Shown here piece after piece: positions 35,116 to 43,365 of a stretch of DNA of 64,000 bases. The stretch comes from Nocardiopsis_B mangrovi (lineage in GTDB: Bacteria; Actinomycetota; Actinomycetes; Streptosporangiales; Streptosporangiaceae), in the NCBI RefSeq assembly GCF_042653925.1, contig NZ_JBHSFQ010000007.1, forward strand, positions 62,001-126,000, in the 5' to 3' direction. The first letter of the stretch is position 1, and each line of letters opens with the position of its first letter. Below the pieces are notes generated by a model, which saw nothing but the letters and a program-made list of their open reading frames with translations, was not told the origin of the DNA and searched no databases. The translations under genes were made by a program, and so were the position numbers.

Positions 35116-36063
35116 TCAGGCCGCGGCCGGGTCGGCCTGGTGGGCGAGGGTGAGGTAGACGTCGTCCAGGGTCGGTTCGCCCAGGCCGAGGTCGGCGATC
35201 TCGATGCCGGACTCGTCCAGGGGGCGGATGATGGCGGCCAACTCCCGGGATGCCGATACCGGCACGGTGATCGCGTTGCGCTGTTCGTCGTGGGTGGGCG
35301 TGAAACCGGCGGCGGTGAGTGCTCGCAGCGCGTCGGGCAGGTCGCCCGGCTCGGCGAGCGTCGCGGTCACCGTCCGCTGGCCGACCTGTGCCTTCAGTTC
35401 CGCGGCCGTTCCCGCGGCGACGACCCTGCCCGCGGAGAGCACGGTGATCGAGTCCGCCAGCCGGTCGGCTTCGTCCAGGTACTGGGTGGTCAGCAGCACG
35501 GTCGTGCCGTCGGCGACCAGTGATTCCACGGTCTGCCACAGGTTCAGCCGGCTCACCGGGTCCAGCCCGGTGGTCGGCTCGTCCAAGAAGACCACGTCCG
35601 GATGTCCGACCAGGCTCGCGGCCAGGTCCAGCCGCCGCCGCATCCCGCCGGAATAGCCGCCCACGGGACGCTTCGCCGCATCCGTCAGGTCGAAGGTCGC
35701 CAGGAGTTCGTCGGCTCGTTGGCGCGCTTCGCGTCGGCTCGCGCCGAGCAGCCGGGCGATCAGCACCAGGTTCTCGTGCGCGGAGAGCTGTTCGTCCACG
35801 GAGGCGAATTGGCCGGTCAGGCCGATGCGCGCGCAGACGTCGCGGCGTTGTGCGACCACGTCGAAACCGGCGACGTGCGCGGTGCCGCTGCTGGGCGGCA
35901 GCAGTGTACTGAGGATGTTGATCAGTGTGGTCTTGCCCGCACCGTTGTGGCCGAGGAGGCCGAGCACGCTGCCCTGCGGCACCTGGAGGCTGACGTCGTC
36001 GAGCGCGGTGACGGTGCCGAACCGCTTGCTGATGTGGCTGACGTCGATGATGGGGTCGCTCAA
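35116..36063 (-). CDS. ABC transporter ATP-binding protein, DrrA-like
   Basis: 315 residues. Walker A GHNGAGKTT, signature YSGGM, Walker B VVFLDEPTTGLD, then a C-terminal domain of about 80 residues found in daunorubicin-resistance ATPases. The start is TTG 36063, overlapping the TetR stop as TTGA; longer in-frame starts would run through the TetR gene. Translation is thus coupled to the repressor. It powers the DrrB-like permease. Confidence 0.93.
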   Translation of the reverse strand: MSDPIIDVSHISKRFGTVTALDDVSLQVPQGSVLGLLGHNGAGKTTLINILSTLLPPSSGTAHVAGFDVVAQRRDVCARIGLTGQFASVDEQLSAHENLVLIARLLGASRREARQRADELLATFDLTDAAKRPVGGYSGGMRRRLDLAASLVGHPDVVFLDEPTTGLDPVSRLNLWQTVESLVADGTTVLLTTQYLDEADRLADSITVLSAGRVVAAGTAAELKAQVGQRTVTATLAEPGDLPDALRALTAAGFTPTHDEQRNAITVPVSASRELAAIIRPLDESGIEIADLGLGEPTLDDVYLTLAHQADPAAA

Positions 36064-36719
36064 CGGGACGCTCCCGGGGTGTCGTTGTTCTCCCTGTGTG
36101 CCAGGGCTCCGTACAGCAGCACGTCGATGCGGGTGCGGACCGCGGCCCGGATGTCCTCGTGCTTCGAATCGAATTTCGTTCCCACCACCACGGAGATCGT
36201 CATCCGGGCCAGGTCGTCGACCGGGACGCGGAAACGCTCGCCGTGCCGTGCCAGCACGGAGGCGATCGCGGCGGAGAGGTCGTCGATGAACTCCGCGGGA
36301 GGCCGGGGGCCGGGGCCGCCGCCGCGGTGGAGGGCCGGTCCGTGCCTGTGGACGTCGTGGCCGGTGGTGACGAGGTTCTGGATCAGGTCTCCGAGGCGCG
36401 TGAAGTCGTCGAGGACGAGCAGCGCGGCCTCGGTGAGCCGGGCGGCGACGTCTCCTTCGCGGGGAAGTCCCCGGATCGCGGCGCACACCCGGTCGCTTCG
36501 GAAGGCCGCCGTCACGCAGGCGTGCAGGAGCTCGTCCTTGTCCTTGAACGCGCGGAAGACCGTTCCCTCCGCGATCCCGGCGGCCTGGGCGATCTGGCGG
36601 GTGGTGATGTCGGCGCCGTGCTCGGCCAGCAGCGGGAGGACCGCCTGCACGATCGCCTCGCGCCGCTCGTCCGGGGCCATCGCGGAGGCCCGGCGCCGGG
36701 GTTGTTGCTGTTCACTCAT
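36060..36719 (-). CDS. TetR-family repressor of the DrrAB-glycosyltransferase operon
   Basis: 219 residues. The HTH reads ADITTRQIAQAAGIAEGTVF, then KDKDELLHACV. The C-terminal domain carries a Gly/Pro-rich loop (HRGGGPGPRPP). First gene of the four-gene operon; its stop overlaps the ATPase TTG start. The perfect-arm operator at 36732-36751, just upstream of its ATG, implies autoregulation. Confidence 0.93.
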   Translation of the reverse strand: MSEQQQPRRRASAMAPDERREAIVQAVLPLLAEHGADITTRQIAQAAGIAEGTVFRAFKDKDELLHACVTAAFRSDRVCAAIRGLPREGDVAARLTEAALLVLDDFTRLGDLIQNLVTTGHDVHRHGPALHRGGGPGPRPPAEFIDDLSAAIASVLARHGERFRVPVDDLARMTISVVVGTKFDSKHEDIRAAVRTRIDVLLYGALAHRENNDTPGASR

Positions 36720-36731
36720 ACTCGAGAGCTT

Positions 36732-36751
36732 ATGAGTGAGAACTCACTCAT
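36732..36751 (-). promoter_or_regulatory. TetR operator before the DrrAB-GT operon
   Basis: ATGAGTGAG-AA-CTCACTCAT, 9-bp arms around 2 bases, centred about 22 bp upstream of the TetR ATG. It also overlaps the 3' end of the resolvase-like gene, showing that gene's remnant abuts the promoter. Confidence 0.8.
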
Positions 36752-37394
36752 TCAACGTGAGGGCGATCACCTCGACACAAGGACAACGTGTCCGCTGGAT
36801 CGGCGTGGAAAAGAACACGCTGGGAGCGACCCAGGAGTCCTTGGCGTCGGTGAGGGTCTTGTGGACGACGCCGACCGAGACCTTGCCCCCGGCGGCGATG
36901 GCGCGGATGGATTCCCCGCGCCGGCGGCGGGCCAGGATCGCGGCGTGCTTGTCGTCGTCGACCACGGGGCGCCGGCCGCCGACGCGGCCGCGTCGGCGGG
37001 CCGCCTCCAGGCCGTCCTTGGTCTTGCGTACGATGTCGCGGCGCCGGTCCTCGGTCAGGGCGAGGGCCGGGTCGAGGATCAGGGAGCGTTCGGTGTGCTC
37101 GCAGGCCGCGATGCCCTCCCGCACCTTGACAGCGATGCCTTGCTGGAACGGGTCGTTGAGGACGATCAGCCCCTCCAGGAGGTTGCGGCCGAGGCGGTCG
37201 ACCTCCTGGACGGTCAGCATGTCGCCGTCGCGGATGTGGGACAGCGCCTCCAGCAGCGCGGGCCTCTTGTCGGTGGCGAGCTTGCCGCTGACCTTCTCCG
37301 CGAACGCCTTCAGGCAGATCGGGTCGAGGGCGTCGCGCTGCCGCTGGGTGTCCTGCTTGTCGGTGCCGACCCGGACCAGGCCGACGAGCGCCAT
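36744..37394 (-). CDS. Serine resolvase/invertase homologue with catalytic Ser replaced by Gly
   Basis: 216 residues from ATG 37394. The fold is that of a small resolvase: N-terminal RVGTDKQDTQRQRDAL where active enzymes have RVST, then VQEVDRLGRNLLEGL, and a C-terminal Hin-like HTH (RRRRGESIRAIAAGGKVSVG). The catalytic Ser position is Gly (GGC), so strand cleavage should be lost. The last 25 residues (after TLTDAKD) look unrelated to the family and run into the neighbour's operator. Probably a dead recombinase left from a transposon or invertible element. Confidence 0.75.
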   Translation of the reverse strand: MALVGLVRVGTDKQDTQRQRDALDPICLKAFAEKVSGKLATDKRPALLEALSHIRDGDMLTVQEVDRLGRNLLEGLIVLNDPFQQGIAVKVREGIAACEHTERSLILDPALALTEDRRRDIVRKTKDGLEAARRRGRVGGRRPVVDDDKHAAILARRRRGESIRAIAAGGKVSVGVVHKTLTDAKDSWVAPSVFFSTPIQRTRCPCVEVIALTLNE

Positions 37395-37564
37395 GGCGGC
37401 CGCCTTTCGGTCGTCAAACGAACCGATTGCCGAACGCTGGCCCCCGGTGTGGGCCGGGGGTGTTCTCCCAGGGGTCGGGGGGCTGCCGTGGAACATGGCC
37501 TTGTTCACAGGATCCGCCGGACAGGCCCTGACCACGCCCTGGGCAAGGATTGGACCCGCGAATA

Positions 37565-37930
37565 GCGACTTCGCTGAGCGGCGGTGGGTGTGGCCGCCGA
37601 CCGCTGGCGGAGTGCGGTGAAGTCGGCGTGTGCCGCGTCGACGGCCTCGGGCTTGGCGTGTTCGGTGAGGGGCCCGGTAGATGCTGGCCACCGGGTGGTT
37701 GCGGCCCTTGCGGCTGCCGGTGGGGATGATCAGGTCGGGCTGGATCTGTTCGACGGACTCCCCGAGCGCGCGGCGGCGGAGCACGGTGTGGAGCATGTCG
37801 TCGGTGATGACCGGGTTCCGGCCGCCTCGCTCGCCCTTGCGGACGACAGCGTCGAGCTCTTCGAGGGTGGACTCGTGGCTGCTCGCGCGTTCGGTCTCGG
37901 CCATCGCGGCGACGAACGCGAACAGTAGCC
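37565..37930 (-). pseudogene. Recombinase fragment (C-terminal part), frameshifted
   Basis: From about 37930 the frame reads GLLFAFVAAMAETER, then GERGGRNPVITDDMLHTVL and ESVEQIQPDLIIPTG, the tail of a serine recombinase, through VASIYRA. At about 37668-37674 an extra C shifts the frame, after which LTEHAKPEAVDAAHADF continues in the next frame. The N-terminal catalytic half is absent: it is fused to an NmrA remnant. A broken mobile-element gene. Confidence 0.7.
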
Positions 37931-38076
37931 CGCAGGTCGCGCCCGGCAGGGGAGCCGGGGTCGCGGGTCAGGGCGGTCACCTCCCAGCCTCCGCGCAGCA
38001 GCGCCCGGACAGCCGCTCCTCCCTGCATCCCCGTGGCTCCGGCGATCAGAGCCCGTCCTTTGCCGCTCAGGGACAT
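37930..38076 (-). pseudogene. NmrA-family gene, N-terminal remnant
   Basis: About 48 residues from ATG 38076 encode an NAD(P)-binding start with AGATGMQGGAAVRALL and VTALTRDPGSPAGRDLRA, as in NmrA-like proteins, then stop matching exactly where the recombinase fragment begins (about 37930). The rest of the gene is missing, so an element inserted into or deleted it. Confidence 0.65.
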
Positions 38077-38305
38077 GGCGAAGGCGCCTTGCCGTCGATG
38101 ATGGGGCCCGGGGCGCACGCCCAGGCGAGGCCGCGCGCCGGGGACCGGACCGACGGGGACCCCTCTCGGAGGGCGGCAACCTCTACCTGGCGACCGCCGG
38201 TGGCTCCTCGCAGCGCCCTGAGTATCGTTTCGTTGGATAAAAACGTTAACAAATAACGTAATTGCATATCGCGATCAATCAAGAGTCCCCGGAGGGCTGG
38301 ATTCC

Positions 38306-38338
38306 TGACTACCGATAAGTGAACGTTATCGGCAGTCA
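38306..38338. repeat. 33-bp inverted repeat in an AT-rich patch
   Basis: TGACT-A-CCGATAA, 7-base centre, TTATCGG-C-AGTCA: one mismatch in 13-bp arms. It lies in the least GC-rich stretch of the window (about 38220-38400). It could be a recombinase crossover or res-type site, a transposon end, or a regulator operator. A 90-codon TTG frame over it (38339-38067, minus) is not convincing. Confidence 0.6.
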
Positions 38339-38698
38339 AACCAAGGTTGAGGTTTTCGGGCGGGGCTGGGCCGCCGTATTACGTTTGCGGGCGCATCAGC
38401 GGCCCGCGTCACCTGCGCAGAACGAGGCGGATACAGCGTCGGCTGTACGGATGTCGTGTCCGAAGATCACCCTGAACCACTGCCTATGAGGCGAATCAGG
38501 CGCCCAGCGCGCAGGCCGAGCGTCCTGTCTCACTCCACCCGTACACCGGGACGGGCACCCCCCACCTCCATCCACGGGAGCGCCCCGAGTTCGGCGGGCT
38601 GCTCACCAGCGCGCACCCGGTCGGCATCGCGCACGTCCACCGCCTGCCACTGGTACGAAGGTGTCCATGCTCGTCCCGATCGGAGGTGGTGACCGCTC
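38339..38698. other. Intergenic region before the RmlD-like gene
   Basis: No reading frame with a recognisable product. It holds the end of the AT-rich patch and the ribosome site GGAGGT (about 38682) used by the next gene. The 38077-38305 part, after the NmrA remnant, is also without a recognisable gene. Confidence 0.4.
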
Positions 38699-39517
38699 AT
38701 GGTGGTCCTTGTCGTCGGTGGCAGCGGGTTTCTCGGCAGCGAGGTCGTTCGGCAGTCGTTGGCCGCGGGCCGCCGGGTGGCCGCGACGTACGGGACGCGA
38801 CGGCCCGACGTGGCCGGGGCCGCCTGGTCCGCCCTGGATGTCCGGGACCGCCGGCAGGTCGCCGATCTGGTGACCGCGGTAAAGCCCGACCTGGTCATCA
38901 ACACCTCCTACCGGCAGGACGACTGGGAGAGCACCGCGGACGGTGCCGCGCACGTGGGCATCACGGCCGCCGCAGTCGGCGCGCGGCTGGTGCATGTCTC
39001 CAGCGACGCCGTGTTCTCCGGGACCGCGGTCCGCTACGACGAAACGGCGGCCCCGGATCCGGTCACCCCCTACGGTGCCGCCAAGGCCGCGGCGGAGACG
39101 GCGATCAAGGCCGTCAGCCCGGCGGCGGTGATCGCCCGCACCTCGCTGATCATCGGTGATGGCGGCTCTTCCCACGAACGGCGGGTGCACGCCCTTGCCG
39201 CAGGTGAGGCCGCTGGGGCGCTGTTCACCGACGACGTGCGCTGCCCGGTCCATGTCCGCGACCTGGCAGCCGCACTTGTGGAACTCGCCTCATCCGACCA
39301 CGCCGGCGTCCACCACGTCGCTGGAGCCGACGCGGTCAGCCGCTACGACCTGGGAATCCTGATCGCGCGCCGGGACGGTCTCGACCCTGCCGTGCTTCCC
39401 TTCGCCCGGAAATCCGACACCGGCCTGCCCGGGCCGCTCGACGTACGTCTGGACTGCACCGCCACGCGGGCGCGTCTCCGTACCACCCTGCGGGGCGCCC
39501 GCGAGTTCCTGAACTGA
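38699..39517 (+). CDS. RmlD-like (dTDP-4-dehydrorhamnose reductase family) extended SDR
   Basis: 272 residues. N-terminal VGGSGFLGSEV, INTSYRQDDWE, VSSDAVFSG (VSTDYVF in true RmlD), and Tyr/Lys in YGAAK. No other deoxysugar genes lie nearby, so a role in dTDP-rhamnose synthesis is doubtful; many RmlD homologues are generic sugar-nucleotide or small-molecule reductases. GGAGGT sits 11 nt from ATG 38699. Confidence 0.85.
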   Translation: MVVLVVGGSGFLGSEVVRQSLAAGRRVAATYGTRRPDVAGAAWSALDVRDRRQVADLVTAVKPDLVINTSYRQDDWESTADGAAHVGITAAAVGARLVHVSSDAVFSGTAVRYDETAAPDPVTPYGAAKAAAETAIKAVSPAAVIARTSLIIGDGGSSHERRVHALAAGEAAGALFTDDVRCPVHVRDLAAALVELASSDHAGVHHVAGADAVSRYDLGILIARRDGLDPAVLPFARKSDTGLPGPLDVRLDCTATRARLRTTLRGAREFLN

Positions 39518-39654
39518 CGGGAGCCGGCCCTCGTCGCGATCCGAGTGAGACAGGACGAGCGCTCCGGACTGCCGCCGGTGAGGCGAACCGGGCGCCCGCG
39601 TTCACGGGTGGGTGGCCGATGGCGCGGCACCGGCGGCCCGATGGCGTACGCCGC

Positions 39655-40257
39655 TCAGTCCCGCAGCACGCAATCGACGGCGGTGAACAGGGTCGCGGTC
39701 TCGGATACGAGGGCCGATTCCGATCCCGGCAGCGCCCTTTCCAGGGTGAGGCCGTTGATGACCGTGAGCAGGAACCTCGCGCGCTGAGCGTTGTCGCCGT
39801 CGGGGAGTGCTCCTTCGTCGGCGAGGACGGACAGCCAGTGCTCCACGCGGTGCTGCATCTGCCGCTCTATGGCGAAGTACGCCTGCCGCGTGTCCTCGGA
39901 CGGCTCGGTGGCGATGAGCGTCTGATAGGTCGTGCCCAGGGCGTCTCTCGCCTGCTGTCCGGTCCCGATGGGCGCGATGATCTGCCGCAGGCAGCCGACC
40001 AGCCGGTCGCGTGCGGGCGTGTCCGTGTCGTGGATGGGGTCGCCCGGGAAGACCACGTCATAGATGCCGGCGAGCACCGTGTCCTGGAGAGCGCGCTGCG
40101 TCGGGAAGTGGTGCCGCAGCGAGCCCGTACTCACGCCCGCCCTGGCGGCGACCGCCCGCACGCTCAATCGTGCGGCGGGATTTTCGCTCACCATCGTCGC
40201 GGCCGCCACGAGGATCCTGTCGCGAGAACTCGGCTTCGAGCCGGCTGATTCAGTCAT
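39655..40257 (-). CDS. TetR-family repressor
   Basis: 200 residues from ATG 40257, with GGAGGT 4-5 nt upstream; the longer frame from 40305 runs through the operators. HTH: ARLSVRAVAARAGVSTGSLR, then HHFPTQRAL. Divergent from a membrane protein and DUF418 gene. Three near-identical 17-bp boxes in the intergenic region are its likely binding sites. Confidence 0.92.
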   Translation of the reverse strand: MTESAGSKPSSRDRILVAAATMVSENPAARLSVRAVAARAGVSTGSLRHHFPTQRALQDTVLAGIYDVVFPGDPIHDTDTPARDRLVGCLRQIIAPIGTGQQARDALGTTYQTLIATEPSEDTRQAYFAIERQMQHRVEHWLSVLADEGALPDGDNAQRARFLLTVINGLTLERALPGSESALVSETATLFTAVDCVLRD

Positions 40258-40285
40258 GGGTACCTCCACCTCCTCCCCAACTCTA

Positions 40286-40344
40286 CTAGCACGCCGTACT
40301 AGCACGCTGTGTTAGTCTCTTCTCGCGCTAGCACAGTGTGTTGG
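40286..40344. promoter_or_regulatory. Three TetR-type operator boxes
   Basis: CTAGCACGCCGTACTAG (40286-40302), CTAGCACGCTGTGTTAG (40299-40315) and CTAGCACAGTGTGTTGG (40328-40344). The first two overlap by four bases (CTAG); the third is 29 bp further. Such an array would repress both the TetR gene and the rightward membrane-protein operon. Confidence 0.7.
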
Positions 40345-40375
40345 AAACCGGTCGGCTCAGGATGGGGGGCGGGAC

Positions 40376-41029
40376 ATGTTCGAGCAATGGCGCCGTCGGC
40401 GGGCGGCAGCGCGTGTGAAGGACGGGGACGGACGCGAACTGAAGCGCTTCCGTTGGTGGCATCTCCTCGGCCGCTCTCTGTTCTATCTCCGCCTCCCCGG
40501 AGACGACGGCCGCGAGATGGAGTACGCGGTCGACGTCGTGCATTGGGGTGAGCAGGAGGACGGTGAGGTCAGGGCGCACCTGTACCTCGACGGCGGACAC
40601 CGCGCCCAGTCCAAGATGCCCGCCGCTTTCCCCGTCCCAGGCGGCCGTATCGAGGTCGCGATGAGCGCCTTCGGGATCAGACGCTGCCACTACGTCGCCA
40701 ACAGCGGCGCAGAGCAGCAGCTCACCCCCGACCCGAGGTCCCCCGAGGGGCGGCGCGCCCGCCTGCACCGCGAGCACCCGATTCTGAGCCGCTGTATCGG
40801 GCTCGTCTCGGTGGTCCTGCTCGTCGCCGGGGTCGGCTTGAACCTGCTGCAGGCCCTCGGACCGATCTCGGAGATCCCCCCGGTCAACGAGGTGACCGGG
40901 ACCTTCACATCGCCCGTCCTGCTGCCGTTCTGGCTCAACATCACGCTCGTCGCCGCCGCCGCGTTGGCCAGCACGGAGCGCGCCCTCCGGCTGCGCCACT
41001 CCTGGCTGCTCGACGGCGCGGGCACCTGA
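40376..41029 (+). CDS. Two-TM membrane protein, unknown function
   Basis: 217 residues. The N-terminal 135 residues are soluble and basic at the start (MFEQWRRRRAAARVK), with a beta-rich centre (EYAVDVVHWG, RAHLYLDGGH). Two hydrophobic helices follow at about 143-165 and 182-202, ending with a short basic tail. I do not recognise the family. 19 bp before the DUF418 gene and downstream of the TetR boxes, so co-regulated. Confidence 0.7.
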   Translation: MFEQWRRRRAAARVKDGDGRELKRFRWWHLLGRSLFYLRLPGDDGREMEYAVDVVHWGEQEDGEVRAHLYLDGGHRAQSKMPAAFPVPGGRIEVAMSAFGIRRCHYVANSGAEQQLTPDPRSPEGRRARLHREHPILSRCIGLVSVVLLVAGVGLNLLQALGPISEIPPVNEVTGTFTSPVLLPFWLNITLVAAAALASTERALRLRHSWLLDGAGT

Positions 41030-41048
41030 CCCCCATCGAAAGGACGCC

Positions 41049-42299
41049 ATGACCACCCGCGACACCCATCGCGCGCCGGCCCCGTCGGGCGGCGGCCCGG
41101 TGCACTCGACTCCGCTGGCAGAGCGATCCCTGGCGCCCGACCTGGCGCGGGGGATGATGCTGCTGCTGATCGCCCTGGCCCACGTGCCGTGGTTCATCTA
41201 CGACGCCCCTGCCGGCCTCGCCCTGCTGCACCCCGCCGACGGCGACATCGCCGACAAGATCGCCCAGGCATTGACCGTGGTCACCGTCGATGCCCGCGCC
41301 TATACGATGTTCGGCTTCCTCTTCGCCTACGGGGTCGGGCAGCTCTACGCCCGGCAGATGTCCCGGGGTACCAGCCCTGCCCACGCCCGCCGCCTGCTGC
41401 GCCGGCGGCACCTGTGGATGCTGCTGTTCGGCGCGGTCCACGCCCTCCTGCTGTGGCAGGGCGACATCATCGGCACCTATGGCCTGATCGGCCTGATCAT
41501 GGTCCCGCTCTTCCTCAACCGCACCGACCGCACCCTCAAGGTCTGGATCGCCGTCCTGCTGGCCGCCGGCGCACTGTACAGCGTCGCGACGGCCGTGGCC
41601 GGCCTGGTGCTCCCGGCGGCCGACGCCGCGGTCTCCGCCGCCGACATCCAGCGCACGAGCATCACCGAGACCGGCTACCTCCTCTCCGCCGCCATCCGCC
41701 TGCCGACCTGGGGGGTGGCCCTGGTCTCCGGCCTGATCACCTTCGCGCTGCCCACGGCGTTCCTGATCGGGCTCCTGGCCGCCCGCCACCGCCTGCTCGA
41801 CGAGCCCGCGCGCCACCTGCCGCTGCTGCGCCTCCTCGCCGTGGCGGGCATCTCCGTCGGCTGGCTGGCCGGACTGCCGCTGGCCCTCCAGCACGTCGGC
41901 GCCATCGGGCCGGCCTATCTGCCGGTGGTCACCGAGCTGCACTTGTTCACCGGGACCTTCGCCGGGGTGGGCTATGCCGCGCTGTTCGGCCTCGTCGCGC
42001 ACTGGATCGCCACCCGCGGCCGGCAGCGGTCGCTGCCGGTGCGGGCGCTGGTGTCGCTGGGCCGGCGGTCGATGAGCGGCTACCTGGCGCAGTCGCTGGT
42101 CTGGGGGCCGGTGCTGGCCGCCTGGGGGCTGGGCCTGGGGGTGTACCTGTCGAGCTGGTCGGCGATGCTGGTGGCCGTGGCCACCTGGCTGGCGACCGTC
42201 GCCGTGGCGTACGCGCTCGACCGCACCGGCAGGCGGGGCCCGGCGGAGGTGCTGCTGCGCAGGCTGACCTACCGGGCGGTGCGGTCCGGCAACGACTGA
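41049..42299 (+). CDS. DUF418 integral membrane protein
   Basis: 416 residues, about 10 hydrophobic segments. The N-terminal block RSLAPDLARGMMLLLIALAH and the C-terminal block LGRRSMSGYLAQSLVWGP are the two conserved parts of DUF418 (YeiB-like) proteins, related to acyltransferase membrane folds; no biochemical activity is established. Second gene of the TetR-controlled operon. A strong hairpin terminates it. Confidence 0.9.
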   Translation: MTTRDTHRAPAPSGGGPVHSTPLAERSLAPDLARGMMLLLIALAHVPWFIYDAPAGLALLHPADGDIADKIAQALTVVTVDARAYTMFGFLFAYGVGQLYARQMSRGTSPAHARRLLRRRHLWMLLFGAVHALLLWQGDIIGTYGLIGLIMVPLFLNRTDRTLKVWIAVLLAAGALYSVATAVAGLVLPAADAAVSAADIQRTSITETGYLLSAAIRLPTWGVALVSGLITFALPTAFLIGLLAARHRLLDEPARHLPLLRLLAVAGISVGWLAGLPLALQHVGAIGPAYLPVVTELHLFTGTFAGVGYAALFGLVAHWIATRGRQRSLPVRALVSLGRRSMSGYLAQSLVWGPVLAAWGLGLGVYLSSWSAMLVAVATWLATVAVAYALDRTGRRGPAEVLLRRLTYRAVRSGND

Positions 42300-42318
42300 G
42301 AGGACCGAAGAGGGCGGT

Positions 42319-42354
42319 GCGGCCGCCCGGCACTTCCAGGTGCCGGGCGGCCGC
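42319..42354 (+). terminator. Strong hairpin after DUF418
   Basis: GCGGCCGCCCGGCAC (42319-42333) pairs perfectly with GTGCCGGGCGGCCGC (42340-42354) around a 6-nt loop, 20 bp after the stop. Confidence 0.85.
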
Positions 42355-42397
42355 GCCGTTGTGTGGGGCAGCAGGCGCGCCAGGCCTGGGGGAGGGC

Positions 42398-42421
42398 GGG
42401 AACCGGGGATCCCCGGTTCCC
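42398..42421 (-). terminator. 24-bp perfect palindrome, probable terminator of the convergent TetR gene
   Basis: Arms GGGAACCGGGGA and TCCCCGGTTCCC with no spacer, 100 bp beyond the TetR stop. With the hairpin at 42319 it separates two convergent transcripts. Confidence 0.5.
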
Positions 42422-42520
42422 GCTCGCGGTTCGCGGACCCGCGCGCCCGAAACCGGTCCGGCACTCCCGCGTCGCCGCGCTGAGCGCGGACATGAAGCGC
42501 GGTGCGGCCGGGACGGCCGC

Positions 42521-43126
42521 TCAGGCGTGCGGTGCCGTGGCCCGGAGGCCGGCGAGCACCACGCCGACGATGCGCTCCGCGTCCACGCGGGTGAACGGGC
42601 GCATACCGCGGTTGACGATGAGGTGCGCCGGTCCGGAGATCATCTCGCCGAGGAAGGCGCTGTCGACAGGGGGAAGCTCGCCCCTGTCGACAGCGGCGTC
42701 CACCCGCCGCCGCGTGGCGGCCACGCGCTGGTCGAGGATCCTGGCCACCGCCTGGCGGACGGCGGGGCTTTCGTCGGTGTGGTAGATGGCCTGTTCGAGC
42801 GTCCGGCCGAACGGCGTTTCCAGGCCGCCGGCGAGGGCCAGCAGGAACTCCACCAGGTCCCGGTGGATGTCGCCGGTGTCGGCGACCGAGGCGAGGTCCT
42901 CGGCGTAGCGCAGGAGGGCTTCGACCACCAGCTCCTCGCGGTCGGGCCAGTTGCGGTAGACGCTGGTCTTGTGCACGCCGGCGGACTCGGCGACCTCCTC
43001 GTAGCGGAAGCCGGCGATGCCGTCGCGCGCCACGAGCTCGGCGGTCGCGGCGAGGATCCGCGCCCTCACCCGCGCGCTGCGGCCGCCGGGGCGCCGTGCG
43101 GGCGGCCGGTCGGTCCCGTTGGCCAT
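42521..43126 (-). CDS. TetR-family repressor
   Basis: 201 residues from ATG 43126 (an in-frame GTG 12 nt earlier, inside GAGGTGAGC, is possible). HTH: RDGIAGFRYEEVAESAGV, then HKTSVYRNWPDREELV. The C-terminal domain resembles AcrR-like sub-family members. Divergent from the FAD monooxygenase; a 16-bp palindrome at 43201-43216 is the likely operator. Confidence 0.92.
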   Translation of the reverse strand: MANGTDRPPARRPGGRSARVRARILAATAELVARDGIAGFRYEEVAESAGVHKTSVYRNWPDREELVVEALLRYAEDLASVADTGDIHRDLVEFLLALAGGLETPFGRTLEQAIYHTDESPAVRQAVARILDQRVAATRRRVDAAVDRGELPPVDSAFLGEMISGPAHLIVNRGMRPFTRVDAERIVGVVLAGLRATAPHA

Positions 43127-43200
43127 CGCCGCGCTCACCTCCCGTTCTCTGCTCGGGTGCCGATTGTCGCGGGGTGCGGCGTTGCGGTGCAAGCCGGTCG

Positions 43201-43216
43201 TAAGTAAGCTTCCTTA
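43201..43216. promoter_or_regulatory. Candidate TetR operator before the monooxygenase
   Basis: TAAGTAAGCTTCCTTA, palindromic around AAGCTT with one mismatched pair, in an AT-rich patch 75 bp from the TetR start and 150 bp from the monooxygenase start. Confidence 0.5.
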
Positions 43217-43365
43217 AACGCAACAGATTGTAGCTTTAGTAATTGATCGACGCGGCGGCCTCGGCGTGCCCGCGGGCCGCACCGCCGCGCGGGTTCGCCC
43301 GCCCGACCGGCGAACGGCGGCCGATCCGACCGCACACCCACCTCAGCGAAACCTGGAGCGCACAC

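Noticed and set aside
38067..38339. 90-codon minus-strand ORF over the AT-rich patch
   Set aside because: TTG start without ribosome site, overlaps the 33-bp inverted repeat and the NmrA remnant, no recognisable product.
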